DNA of 64,000 nucleotides. Origin: Alectoria sarmentosa. Taxonomy: Eukaryota > Ascomycota > Lecanoromycetes > Lecanorales > Parmeliaceae. The notes beneath the pieces were generated by a model. That model did not search any database and had not been told where the DNA came from. It worked only from the letters and a program-made list of their open reading frames with translations. Shown here one piece after another: positions 54,778 to 64,000 of the stretch. Position numbers and translations under genes: made by a program. The first letter of the stretch is position 1. Each line of letters begins with the position of its first letter. Location: NCBI GenBank assembly GCA_009733775.1, contig WOGZ01000097.1, forward strand, positions 1 to 64,000, read 5' to 3'.

Positions 54778-56427
54778 ATGTTCTTCTTACGGAGACTCCG
54801 GGTACTCGGGGCTTTAGGCGCTTTGATGTTTGGCGGACAGGCTGTTCAGGGGATCGAGTTGGATCTTTCAGATACCAGTAAGATCTCACCATTACCGTGA
54901 TGTCGAAACCATGTCTCGACGAATAAATTCCCCATGCTCAGACCGCTGATCTGATTCTGTCCTTTTCTAGACTCAATCAAGCAAGCAGCAAGCACAATAG
55001 CCTACGGCATGATGTCCTACTATACAGGAAATGAGACAGGACAACCTGTCGGATTATTGCCGAGTCCATATTATTGGTGGGAAGCAGGGGCTATGTTTGG
55101 ACAAATGATTGAATACTGGTATTATACGGGCGACACTACATACAACGACGTGATCACACAAGGTCTCTTGGCACAAGTTGGGCCTGACAATGATTACATG
55201 CCGCCAAATCAGACGAAGACAGAGGTGAGAACTCCTACGCGCAAGACCTGTTTCTTGCCCTGTGACCAAGCTGGGATTCCATATGATGGACGGAGTTCAA
55301 AGGCTAATAATTGCATAGGGAAACGATGACCAAGTATTCTGGGCATTCGCGGTCATGTCTGCGACAGAATTCAACTTCCCCGCCCCCCCAGCAGGCAAAC
55401 CTTCCTGGCTCTCCCTCGCCCAAGCGGTATTCAACGAACAAGCCGGCCGGTGGGATACTACTGCGTGCGGTGGAGGACTTCGATGGCAGATCTTCACCTG
55501 GAACAACGGATATGATTACAAGAACAGTATATCAAATGGGGGTTTCTTCCAATTGGCCGCACGCCTGGCTAGATATACTGGTAATCAAACGTACGCGGAT
55601 TGGGCGGACAAGTCCTACGACTGGATCATTACGACACCGTTATTCACAAGCAACTACCTCATCTATGACGGTGCTGAAATGGCGAATAATTGCACTATAG
55701 CAGATGAGCTCCAATGGACTTACAACATCGGCACCTACCTCATGGGTGCCGCAAACATGTGGAACTACGTAAGTATTTCTTAGTAGACTGTCTCGGGTCG
55801 ACCTTCCCCAAAAAACAAAGCTGACATTATTCCCAGACAAATGGTAATTCCACTTGGGAAACTCGCATCCAGGGCATGTTGAAAGGCATGGATCTCTTCT
55901 TTCCCCAACAGTACGGCGGTGGGCAGATAATGGTTGAGGTCGCCTGCGAGCCAATTGCAACTTGCAACAATGACCAGCCTTCTTTCAAAGCCTACCTCTC
56001 ACGCTGGATGGCCGCCACCACCCAACTTGCGCCTTTCACCTTCGACACTATACAGCCACTTCTCAGCAGCTCAGCGCAAGGCGCCGCTGGACAGTGCTCG
56101 GGAGGAAACAATGGTCAGACTTGTGGCAGGATGTGGTACAAGAATACATGGGACGGCAAATCCGGCATTGGCGAGCAGATGAGCGCCTTAAGTGTTATTC
56201 AGGCAAATCTGATCTCTAAAGTGGCGCCACCTGTCACCCAAAATAGTGGCGGTTCATCGAAGGGCGATCCGAGTGCTGGATCGACTTCAGGTGGAGAGCC
56301 AACAGTCATCCTCGATTCTGATCTGACAAGAAAGATTACAGCAGGGGATAAAGCGGGCGCAGGGATTGTGACCGCAATTATTTGTTCTGGCTTATTGAGC
56401 TCCTTGGCCTGGATGACTTTCCTTTGA
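54778..56427 (+). CDS. dcw1: GPI-anchored endo-1,6-alpha-mannosidase, GH76 (Dfg5/Dcw1)
   Basis: Exons 54778-54877, 54971-55224, 55319-55768 and 55837-56427 give 1395 nt, or 464 residues. A signal peptide covers residues 1-24 (FLRRLRVLGALGALMFG...VQG). The GH76 barrel follows: IAYGMMSYYTGN near 40, PYYWWEAGAMFG near 60, and the catalytic Asp-Asp pair at 121-122 in GNDDQVFWAF. LRWQIFTWNNGYDYKNSISNGGFF lies near 165-190. A Ser/Gly/Pro-rich linker leads to a C-terminal hydrophobic tail (residues 445-464), as in GPI-anchored proteins. These enzymes cross-link GPI-glycoproteins into the cell wall by acting on alpha-1,6-mannose at the plasma membrane. Several N-x-S/T sites fit secretion. The symbol follows the yeast family; DFG5 is the paralogous name. 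Confidence 0.92.
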
Positions 56428-56890
56428 CTATTAATTTGGGTCAGGAGAAAAGCAGTGTATTGTACATATTGTTGGCATTTCATAGCGTGGGTTTCGGAAC
56501 TGGCAACATTTCAAGAATGTGCCTGGTTTGGGGGATTTAGGTGTCATATCATCAATGAACAAGTCAAATATGCTCTCATCTATTTTTTTTTTTAATCAAC
56601 AGTGACATCTTGTGGCTCGGACAAATGAGAAGTGATTGAGCAGTGAGCTGTGTTGACAAGTGTTCAAAACGATGACCTCGTGCAAGTGTGGATAGCTTGG
56701 CACTCAGCACGATCGACGCGCCTCCACAAGCGAGTTCAAGGCAAGTGCAAGGACCAACACCATTTTTTCGATGTTTCAATGGATGAATTCTGTCAGAATC
56801 CATCTTCACCATAATTTCACAACCCATAAGTTCTTTGTCTTGGAGCACGAGTCCTCTTTTGTCCTCGCATTTCAACACCTCTTCGCCTAG
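56428..56890. other. Intergenic; probable first exon of the deubiquitinase
   Basis: No complete gene. A strong polypyrimidine tract and CCTAG acceptor end at 56890, so a short coding first exon, in phase 1, and the promoter of the next gene must lie to the left. I could not choose among several ATGs (for example 56771). Confidence 0.45.
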
Positions 56891-59800
56891 GAGCCTTATT
56901 TCCGCAAGGGAATAAGGCCTTCACCTTCACGACGTCTCCCAACAAGAAGCGCAAGCTTTCGCCGTCAGAAGCCTCAGAAGACACCACAAATACTCAGGAA
57001 CTATCGTCTCCGCCTGACCTCGTCACCATCGATCCCGCTATACGGCTCACGTCATCTCCCTCACCCCCCGCATACATACCCAAGCACCTAGTCCTGGAAG
57101 GAGCAAGGAAGGGGCGATCGCCCACCCCGGAGTTGTCAACCACGGCAGCCAGCTCGCCTAGTGGCGCCTATGCTGGGTTGACACTAGATAGTGACGGTTA
57201 CGCAAGCGGAACAGAGACTGCTGGGCCTAAGAAGCGGAGAGGCTCCTTGGCAGGTAGTGGGCTACGAGGGGGGCCATCAAGTCCTATTCGGTCGTCATCA
57301 CCGGTGAAGAGGAGGGCTTCAGCTATGGCGAATGACGATGTATACGTGGGGATCCAAGATGGTGGCTCGATTTCTGCTAAAGATACGGCGAAAACGGCAC
57401 GGCGGAACAGCAGGAGTCTGGGAACGAGGCACAAGAGGGAGACTAGTGTGGATATGCTTGCTCAAGAGGTGGATCCGCAGAGTGCCACTTCTTCCACAAG
57501 TTCTACATCTGGCGGTGATGGGGCGGGATCCTCAGCTTCAAGTATGCCAACATCTACCGACATCCCTACCATCGATGATCAGATCAACCAAGTGCAGAAA
57601 TTGGTACAGCAGGGTTCTATGCGAGAAGGTCAGAAAGGCTATATTGTAGCTATCAAGTGGCTGAATCGTGTGCTCGCAAGAGGGACCGATGGAGCAGGTT
57701 CGGAAAAGTATGGCAAGGATGCAAGAGAAGGTGTAATCGGACCTATCGACAACACTGGAGTCGATTTGGTGACAGATCGAAACGCGTCTCTTTTCATGGA
57801 CGAAGCTGGTGAGCCGTTCGTCCCTCTCGCTCCCGGCTTGAATCTTGGTGAAGACTTCGAAATTTTACCAGAGGCCGCGTGGGAACTTATCATCAAATGG
57901 TATACATTGGCCAAGGGATCTCTTGTTATCAGGAGATATTGCCATAACACCAGCACCAGTGAGACCCAGGAGAATCTGCAGTACGAGCTACATCCTCCTG
58001 TGTTCACTATTCTGAAGCTTCCCAACAGAAGCGAGGGATTGACAGTGAAAACCTTGAAAGAAAAAGACGCAACACCTGTCAAGATCCTAGCAAGTAGGCA
58101 TGAACTCTATCAAACTTTCCTTAAACGAGCAAAAACGTCTGCTGGCATCGATATGGGGACGAGAGTTCGCATTTGGAGAATCCTTGGCGGTCTAGAAGGG
58201 AAATCTGGCGCAGAAATGATAACACCTGCCCAGTCACGAAGCAGTTCGCCTGCTCCAGGGGCCGTTCTGTCCGTGGACCCCGGCACGAAGCTCGTCGTTG
58301 AGGCAAGCGATTTCGCAGGGTTACAGCTTGGATCTCAACGTGAGCTGGTCGATGTCAACGACGAGACTGCCAATCTTAAGTACAATGGCCATTTGAGCCT
58401 GGACGTTGCTGGGCTTCGTCAAAATGAGGTGGTCGTGCTTGAAGAAATGATTGGTGGGCCCGGTGGAGGAGAGTGGGTATCCGACAACGCAGCATCGAAG
58501 ATCAAATCACACGGCAATGTTCCTATCAGCGTCACTAAGAGCGGCAATACTACGGTCAAGGATTCGCTCAAGCCAACTGCAAATACCAGTAGAGCGACTA
58601 GTCCGGCTCCGACTGGGATAATGACCCGTGGTCGCACAGCAAAGAATGGTCGTGTGCGAGGCACTGTTGGTCTGAGCAACTTGGGCAATACCTGCTACAT
58701 GAATTCGGCTCTTCAGTGTGTCCGAAGCGTGGAGGAGCTGACCCACTACTTTCTCGGTGAGTGTGTATATTTTCCAAGACATCTGGAAAAAACTACCAGC
58801 GAAGTCTTCAGGCTTGTTTCCTCATGCTAACAGCCTGCAGAGGACAAATGGAGGCCCGAACTGAACACGAACAATCCTCTCGGTCACAATGGAGCGGTCG
58901 CAAAGTCTTATGCAAATCTTCTCAAAGACATGTAAGGCCCTGTCCCAATCCTAGGGAGCGCGCTATATGAAAGCTGACCGTAACGTAGGTATGCCGCTAA
59001 CTCTCTCAACTCATTCGCTCCCAGGAACTTTAAAAACGTGATTGGCAAATATGGGCCGTCCTTTTCAGGCTGGCAACAGCAGGACTCTCAAGAGTTTCTG
59101 CTATTTCTGCTCGACGGTCTCCAGGAGGATCTAAATCGTGTTCACAAGAAGCCCTACGTCGAAAAACCAGATTCCACAGACGAAATGGTTCATAATCCCG
59201 TAGCATTACAGCAGATGGCAGACAAGTGTTGGGATATTTACAAGGCGCGGAGCGACTCAGTCATCACAGATCTATTTGCAGGCATGTACAAGTCTACCGT
59301 CATTTGCCCGGTCTGCGACAAGGTCAGCATCATATTCGATCCGTTCAACAACCTCACCCTGCAATTACCGATTGAGAGCCTCTGGTCAAAGCCCATATTT
59401 TTTTTCCCCTTGCATGGAACGCCAATTAGTGTCGCTGTCGATATCGATAAGAATGCGAGCTTCATGGCTCTCAAAGAGTACGTCGCCGGCAAGGTCCCAG
59501 GGGTTGACGCCAAGCAGATGGTTGTCGTAGAAATCTATAAAAACAAGTTCTACAAATTCTTTGGTGACAAGACCTCTATCAGCGACGAGCACATTGTCGA
59601 CGCCGACCAGATCGCCATATACGAGATAGAAGCCAAGCCTACTAATTACCCCCCTCCAAAGAAGAAGTCTTCTAGTTTCAAGATGTACAACTACCGTGAT
59701 GATGATGACATTCCTGAAGGCGAATCTCCCTTGGCAGAAAAGATGATGGTACCTGTGTTCCATCGTCGAATTAAAGAAACCTCGTCGAAGTATACGCAGA

Positions 59801-62015
59801 AGCAAGTATTCGGGGCTCCATTGTTCATCATTGTCACGCCTGAGGAAGCCAAAGATTACGACAGGATCTTGCAAAAGGTGCTAGCCCGAGTGGAGAACAT
59901 GACGACCCGGGACTTCCTGCGTGAGGATGCTGGATCCCAAGATGGACCTGAAGGAGAAAATGACCCCGCCACAGAGGATTCAGACGCTGTTATCATGCAC
60001 ACAGACGAGGCAGATTCATCCACAGACTCCGGTGTGCAATCCAAATCTTTAGAGAGCGAAGACGGGATGATCGACATCTCTATGCGCGACGGCGAGGAGA
60101 CAGCCCCTCGAAATCCCAACCTTCCCAAGTCCAAACCACTGGCCCCTATGCTCCGGCCTGGAGGCTTCATTACACCAGGCGTCAGGAACCTCTTCGAGAT
60201 GAAATATATCCCATCTAACGGGACCGAGATGATACCCACTGGCTTGACGACTCTGTCTGATGAGAGCAAAGCATACTCAACCATCGCTTCAAGGCAGCCA
60301 GAAGCTTCAGGGGAAGTCTCAGTCAGGTCAAAAATGAGTGTCATGGAACGAATATCAGAACGTCAGAGCAGGGCAGAGAGCTCACCCTCTAGTGACGAAG
60401 ATGCGGACGATGTACCACCTGCGGCACCAGCTCAAGCTCAGGACTCTGGCGACGACTCGGACGGGCTCCCGGAGGTTGCAGAATTGGGTAAGCCTAAAAT
60501 GGGCTTTGGTACGTTTGGCAGGAACACGCAACGCGATAGTAAAGGGCTAATCACATACTCCCGGAAAGGCATTCACATTGCCTCGAAGTTGCGGCGTGAG
60601 GAAGTCACCTCACCGGCCGAAAGCCTACCATTGATACGCTTGGGTGAGTCCATTCTCCTCGACTGGACCCAAGAAGGCTACAACGCTCTCTTCTCTGGGG
60701 CTACTCATCATGCGAACGAAGCAATGCAGGGTTCACGTACTTGGGAAAATGTCGAGACTTTGCCAGATCCGGAGCTGGAAGAAAAGCGACGGTCTCGTTA
60801 CAGCCGAAGAAAGAACGGGGTCACTCTTGGTGACTGCCTTGATGAGTTCGGAAAACCAGAAATTTTGTCCGAAAGTGATGCTTGGTACTGTCCAAGATGT
60901 AAAGAGCATCGTCGCGCCAGCAAGCAGTTCGAACTGTGGAAATCGCCAGATATTCTGGTCATTCACCTAAAGCGATTCAGCGCACAAGGTCGTTTCAGAG
61001 ACAAGCTCGATGTCTCCGTCGACTTTCCAATCAAGGGTCTGGATCTAACCACCAGAGTGGCCATGCAGGAAGAGGGGAAGAGTCCAATCTACGATCTCTT
61101 TGCGGTCGACAATCACTACGGCGGCCTTGGAGGCGGTCATTATACTGCATACGCATCAAACTTTATGGAAGAGAATCAGACTTGGTATGAATACAATGGT
61201 AAGTGAATAGCCGAATCCTCTTCTTTATGGGTTTGCTTATGGTAATAGACTCTTCTGTATCGCGCCGATCGGACTCCCAAAAGGTAGTGACAAACGCCGC
61301 CTACCTCCTTTTCTACCGACGCCGCTCTGCCCACCACCTCGGCGGCCCAAACTTCGAGTGGCTTACGACCCCCGAAACCAATACCTCCGAATCCCAGCCG
61401 ACCTCCCGTGCCACATCACAGGCGGGGGAAGGCAAGCGTCTCGACGACTCCTCCCGCAATGGCTCGTCGAGCGCTTTACGCGGAGTAGGAGCAGCTCACC
61501 AAGCGGGAGGTGGTGGCTCGGCGGCGGAAGAAGTGACGATCGGAACGATGAGGACAGGTGTTGATGATGACTTGCCCGCGTATTCGGAAGACGACCCTAA
61601 CACGAGAACGTTTGACCCAAGGAGTCTAAACTTGGAGCAAGATTTGGATGAAGACGAGGGAATCGGCATGGCGCGAGGGCCTTTGAACTACGTCAGTCCA
61701 AGATCGGACTGGAGTTTCGATCGCCTGAATTATGGAGAAAATGATCAGATTACGGCCGCACCTCATACCAGTGATAACGACGAGGACTTGTTTGCGGGGG
61801 ACAACAGCAGCACTAAAGCGGCCGGTAGCTCGTTCAGTAATGGTGATGGTGATCGTATGTTGGATTTCCAAACTGATGAAGGTACCACTATGGGGCCGTT
61901 TGGAACACCACCGGACGATGAGGTACCGCTTGATGTCCCGTTGATGCAGGATCAAGAGGAGGAGCCTGTTGCCGAGGTGATGATTCCGGAAAACGATGAG
62001 TTCAAAATGGATTGA
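56891..62015 (+). CDS. Ubiquitin carboxyl-terminal hydrolase, Ubp12/USP15 type (5' exon missing)
   Basis: Exons 56891-58756, 58841-58931, 58989-61198 and 61249-62015 stay in frame for more than 1,600 codons. No in-frame ATG precedes 57325, so a first exon upstream is needed. A disordered N-terminus has nuclear-signal-like clusters (NKKRKL, PKKRRG). A DUSP domain lies near 57560-58000 (DQINQVQKLV...IKWYTLAKGSLVIRRYC). The catalytic Cys box NLGNTCYMN is at 58681-58707 and QQQDSQEFL near 59075. The C-terminal half of the USP domain has WYCPRCKEHRRASKQFELW (zinc-binding Cys pair), and the His box GGGHYTAYA is near 61130. A long acidic insert (about 59900-60560) splits the domain, as in USP4/11/15. 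It removes ubiquitin from substrates in nucleus and cytosol. The C-terminal 200 residues are disordered and acidic. Confidence 0.9.
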
Positions 62016-62549
62016 GTGAGCATGAGAGGGGGACCTAAGGCCTCTAATTAAGCCTAACGAATTTTAGTCCCGAGATCGAAGAGCTGGTGGGTCTGCAGAA
62101 GCTGTTGGTCGATGGTGTCACGAAGCTGTTTGTGTGGCTTCGGAACATCGCATTCGCATTAATCACGAAGTCGAGTGGGGCGATTGTAACTCGAGCGCAA
62201 AAAAAAGCTAGACAAACAGCATTCAATACTTTACATCACGAATGCCTTTTGTGGCGATTCATTGTCTGCGCTCATTGACCATCTCAATCCAATACTTTGG
62301 TATTAATTCGATCGTCAGTCATAGAGACACGATAACCCAACTCCCAACTCCTCCCGCTCTACGCCAGTGACCTCACACCTTTTCCTTACCCTCCTCCCTC
62401 CTTACCCTCCATCTGCCAGCCGGACATTCATACCCCTCATCTCATACTCCTTCCCCCCCCCCCTTCCCTTCCCTTCCCATTCCCATTCCCCCTCCGCTTC
62501 CCCACATCACAACAGCGCCAACCAACCAACCAACCAACCGACCCCGTGC
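62016..62549. other. Convergent intergenic spacer
   Basis: A 3' region between the deubiquitinase stop and the stop of the minus-strand GGGK-repeat gene. It contains a C-rich run near 62,450 and CAAC repeats near 62,520. There is no supportable gene; a 222-codon frame from 62367 reads through repeats and is rejected. Confidence 0.5.
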
Positions 62550-63494
62550 TCAAATACCCACACCGCTCTCGTACAAACTCCTCAGCATTGCAGGACCGGG
62601 TTTCAAATCTTCCAGGCCGGCGATGCCGCGGGGTGCGTGTTTGGAAGGAGAAGAGGAGGAGGCGGAGGGGGATGGGGGAAGAGGGCGTATTTTCTTGGTC
62701 CAGCTCCAGCTCCAGCTCCAGATCCGGTGCTGGTGGTGCTGGTGGTGTTGGTGGTGGAGCTGGTGGTGGAGTGGAGAAATTTCATCATGACGACAATGGC
62801 GTGCGGGTCGCGCTTTGCTGTCGTCGTTTTTGCTCCTGCTCCTCTTCTGGCCTCCCTTCCTCTGGCCTCCCTTCCCACCTCCCTTCCCACCTCCCTTCCC
62901 ACCTCCCTTCCCACCTCCCTTCCCACCATCTCCCTTCCCACCTCCCTTCCCACCACCGCCGGGACCGCGCTCCAACCCCCCCACCAGCTTCCGCCTCCTC
63001 CGATAGATACCAACGACGCTCCAGAGCGTGAATAGGAGTAGGCCGAGACTGCAGAGGAGCGATGCGGTTGCGATGCCGGCGAGTTGCGGGGGGGTGTAGT
63101 GCGTTGGGGCGTTATGTTTGGGGGCGTTGTTTAGGGAGGAGGTGGTGGTGGTGGGTTGTAAAAGGGTGTTTATAATTGTGGTGGTGGGTTGCAAGGGAAT
63201 TAGGACTGCGGTTGTGAGCGTGCCGGAGAAAAGGGAAACGGGGTCGGATGGTGTGGCGGCGGCGGCGAGGAAGGCGGGTACGGGTGTGGGGAAGGAGTCG
63301 GGGGCGTTGGGGACGATGTAGAGGGGGTGGGGGTTTGAGGAGGAGGGGGAGGAGGAGAAGGAGGAGGAGGGGGAGGGGGATGAGGGTGTTGGAGCGCTTG
63401 TTGCGGTTGTGCTTGGTAAGGGAGGAGTGGTTGGTATTATTGTCGTTGGGGCTGTGGTGTCTGTGCGTGCGACTGCGTCTGTGGTGGAAGCCAT
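62550..63494 (-). CDS. Ser/Thr/Pro-rich single-pass membrane protein with GGGK repeats
   Basis: The predicted protein has 314 residues. The first 135 are extracellular-type, rich in Thr, Ser and Pro (mucin-like). One membrane segment follows near 140-165 (LAGIATASLLCSLGLLLFTLWSVVGIY), then a basic stop-transfer RRRRK. The cytosolic part carries about eight G-G-G-K repeats near 182-208, encoded by a 12-bp minisatellite, a His/Gln-rich stretch and a conserved-looking end (KPGPAMLRSLYESGVGI). The layout resembles fungal wall-sensor-like or mid2-like proteins, but there is no WSC domain, so I do not assign a role. Repeat-driven coding makes parts of it unreliable. There is no obvious N-terminal signal peptide, which is odd for this topology. 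Confidence 0.5.
   Translation of the reverse strand: MASTTDAVARTDTTAPTTIIPTTPPLPSTTATSAPTPSSPSPSSSFSSSPSSSNPHPLYIVPNAPDSFPTPVPAFLAAAATPSDPVSLFSGTLTTAVLIPLQPTTTIINTLLQPTTTTSSLNNAPKHNAPTHYTPPQLAGIATASLLCSLGLLLFTLWSVVGIYRRRRKLVGGLERGPGGGGKGGGKGDGGKGGGKGGGKGGGKGGGKGGQRKGGQKRSRSKNDDSKARPARHCRHDEISPLHHQLHHQHHQHHQHRIWSWSWSWTKKIRPLPPSPSASSSSPSKHAPRGIAGLEDLKPGPAMLRSLYESGVGI
62850..62955. repeat. 12-bp minisatellite CCTCCCTTCCCA
   Basis: About eight units, nearly perfect in the middle, all in frame with the minus-strand gene, where they encode GGKG-type repeats. Neighbouring short repeats are CAGCTC (about 62700-62722) and GGTGCTGGTGGT (about 62725-62765). Confidence 0.9.
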
Positions 63495-63864
63495 GGTCGC
63501 GGTGATCGGGGTGGAAAGTGTGGGGTTGGGATCATGGTGGCATTGCTTATGATGTGTGTTGTGTGGATAGATAGAGTGGATGGAATATAAAAGGAAGGAG
63601 GTTGCAATGTGCTGGTTGGATATATGGATGCAACCTCATTACGCAAAGTAGATAGGTCCTCTTCATTTGCAGAAAACGCGCCATACCGTATCGAGACCGC
63701 TCCTCCGTTGTGACACCTTTTCTACCCTATCAAGGCTCTTCCGCCATGTGGCATATGACCCCTCATCGACCTTACGGCCGAACTGTGACAACGTTCGCCA
63801 CTTTAGAATTCAACCCTCTTGCATACATATCCTTTTCTTTTCTTTTCTTTCCTTTCTTTCCATC
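63495..63864. other. Intergenic spacer
   Basis: Promoter region of the minus-strand GGGK-repeat gene and 3' region of the next minus-strand gene. It holds TTTTC-type pyrimidine repeats near 63,835-63,860. A 95-codon plus-strand frame is rejected. Confidence 0.5.
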
Positions 63865-64000
63865 TCAAGCGGCAGGCGGGGGCATCAATTCAACATCCCC
63901 ACTCTCCTTTCGACTCTCTTGCCACGTCTCGTAAGCGAGTTTCAGACAGGCTAATTTCAGCGCGTAGTAGAGACCCATGGAGCCGACGAGGATGCAAGCG
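63865..64000 (-). CDS. C-terminus of a membrane-protein gene cut by the window edge
   Basis: On the minus strand the last 45 codons read through a hydrophobic helix (ILVGSMGLYYALKLACLKLAYETW), a charged ESRKESGDVELM and a stop at 63865. The helix followed by a short charged tail looks like the last membrane span of a larger protein that begins beyond 64000. Family unknown. Confidence 0.4.
   Translation of the reverse strand, partial: ACILVGSMGLYYALKLACLKLAYETWQESRKESGDVELMPPPAA

Noticed and set aside
62367..63035. 222-codon plus-strand frame opposite the GGGK gene
   Set aside because: Dominated by poly-C and 12-bp repeats; the minus-strand frame has a credible membrane span and a longer ORF.
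1..64000. CRISPR array, rRNA, or complete transposon
   Set aside because: No regularly spaced direct repeats with unique spacers, no rRNA-like sequence and no transposase or reverse-transcriptase frame were seen; a eukaryotic source also makes CRISPR implausible.

Overview
The window is filamentous ascomycete DNA (Pezizomycotina). Genes carry several short GT-AG introns, mostly 45-100 nt, and the recognisable genes are typical of such fungi: a 14-TM drug/toxin exporter, a non-reducing polyketide synthase remnant, a secreted GMC oxidoreductase, a fungal rhodopsin-domain protein, coronin, Snx41, a GH76 cell-wall mannosidase, a Ubp12-type deubiquitinase and cyanide hydratase. The sequence alone does not give me the class or genus.

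Region 1 (about 1-23 kb) is accessory and partly decayed. It holds an SDR gene, an intact DHA2 MFS exporter and a non-reducing PKS cut off at both ends (no SAT/KS, no release domain, one in-frame TAG). A broken rhodopsin-like gene, an apparently intact AsaB/GA4-desaturase-like oxidase and an intact secreted GMC oxidoreductase follow. A degenerate SDR and a degenerate P450 C-terminus complete it. Together these look like the relic of a secondary-metabolite cluster, in which the exporter and some tailoring enzymes outlived the synthase. Repeats are mixed in: a hairpin at the PKS 3' break, a GGGGTATGA palindromic repeat and a dispersed repeat shared with 31 kb.

Region 2 (23.5-27.7 kb) has coronin, with two tiny 5' exons, and a coiled-coil nuclear-type protein. 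Region 3 (27.7-39 kb) is gene-poor. It has two uncharacterised multi-pass membrane proteins, an intron-bearing tRNA-Val(CAC)-like gene, a small proline/serine-rich protein, and a 2-kb cluster of microsatellites around a 100-N assembly gap.

Region 4 (39-46 kb) has a zinc-finger protein, a disordered conserved protein and an intact SDR, all on the minus strand. Region 5 (46-64 kb) starts with possible degenerate coding DNA. Tandem promoter-type repeats carrying CGG-N8-CCG then lead into cyanide hydratase, Snx41, the GPI-anchored GH76 enzyme, the large deubiquitinase, a Ser/Thr-rich single-pass membrane protein with GGGK repeats, and the C-terminus of a gene running off the window.

Exon boundaries were placed by hand from splice motifs, frame continuity and family conservation. 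Where stated, the exon lengths sum to a whole number of codons. I see no CRISPR, rRNA or complete transposon.
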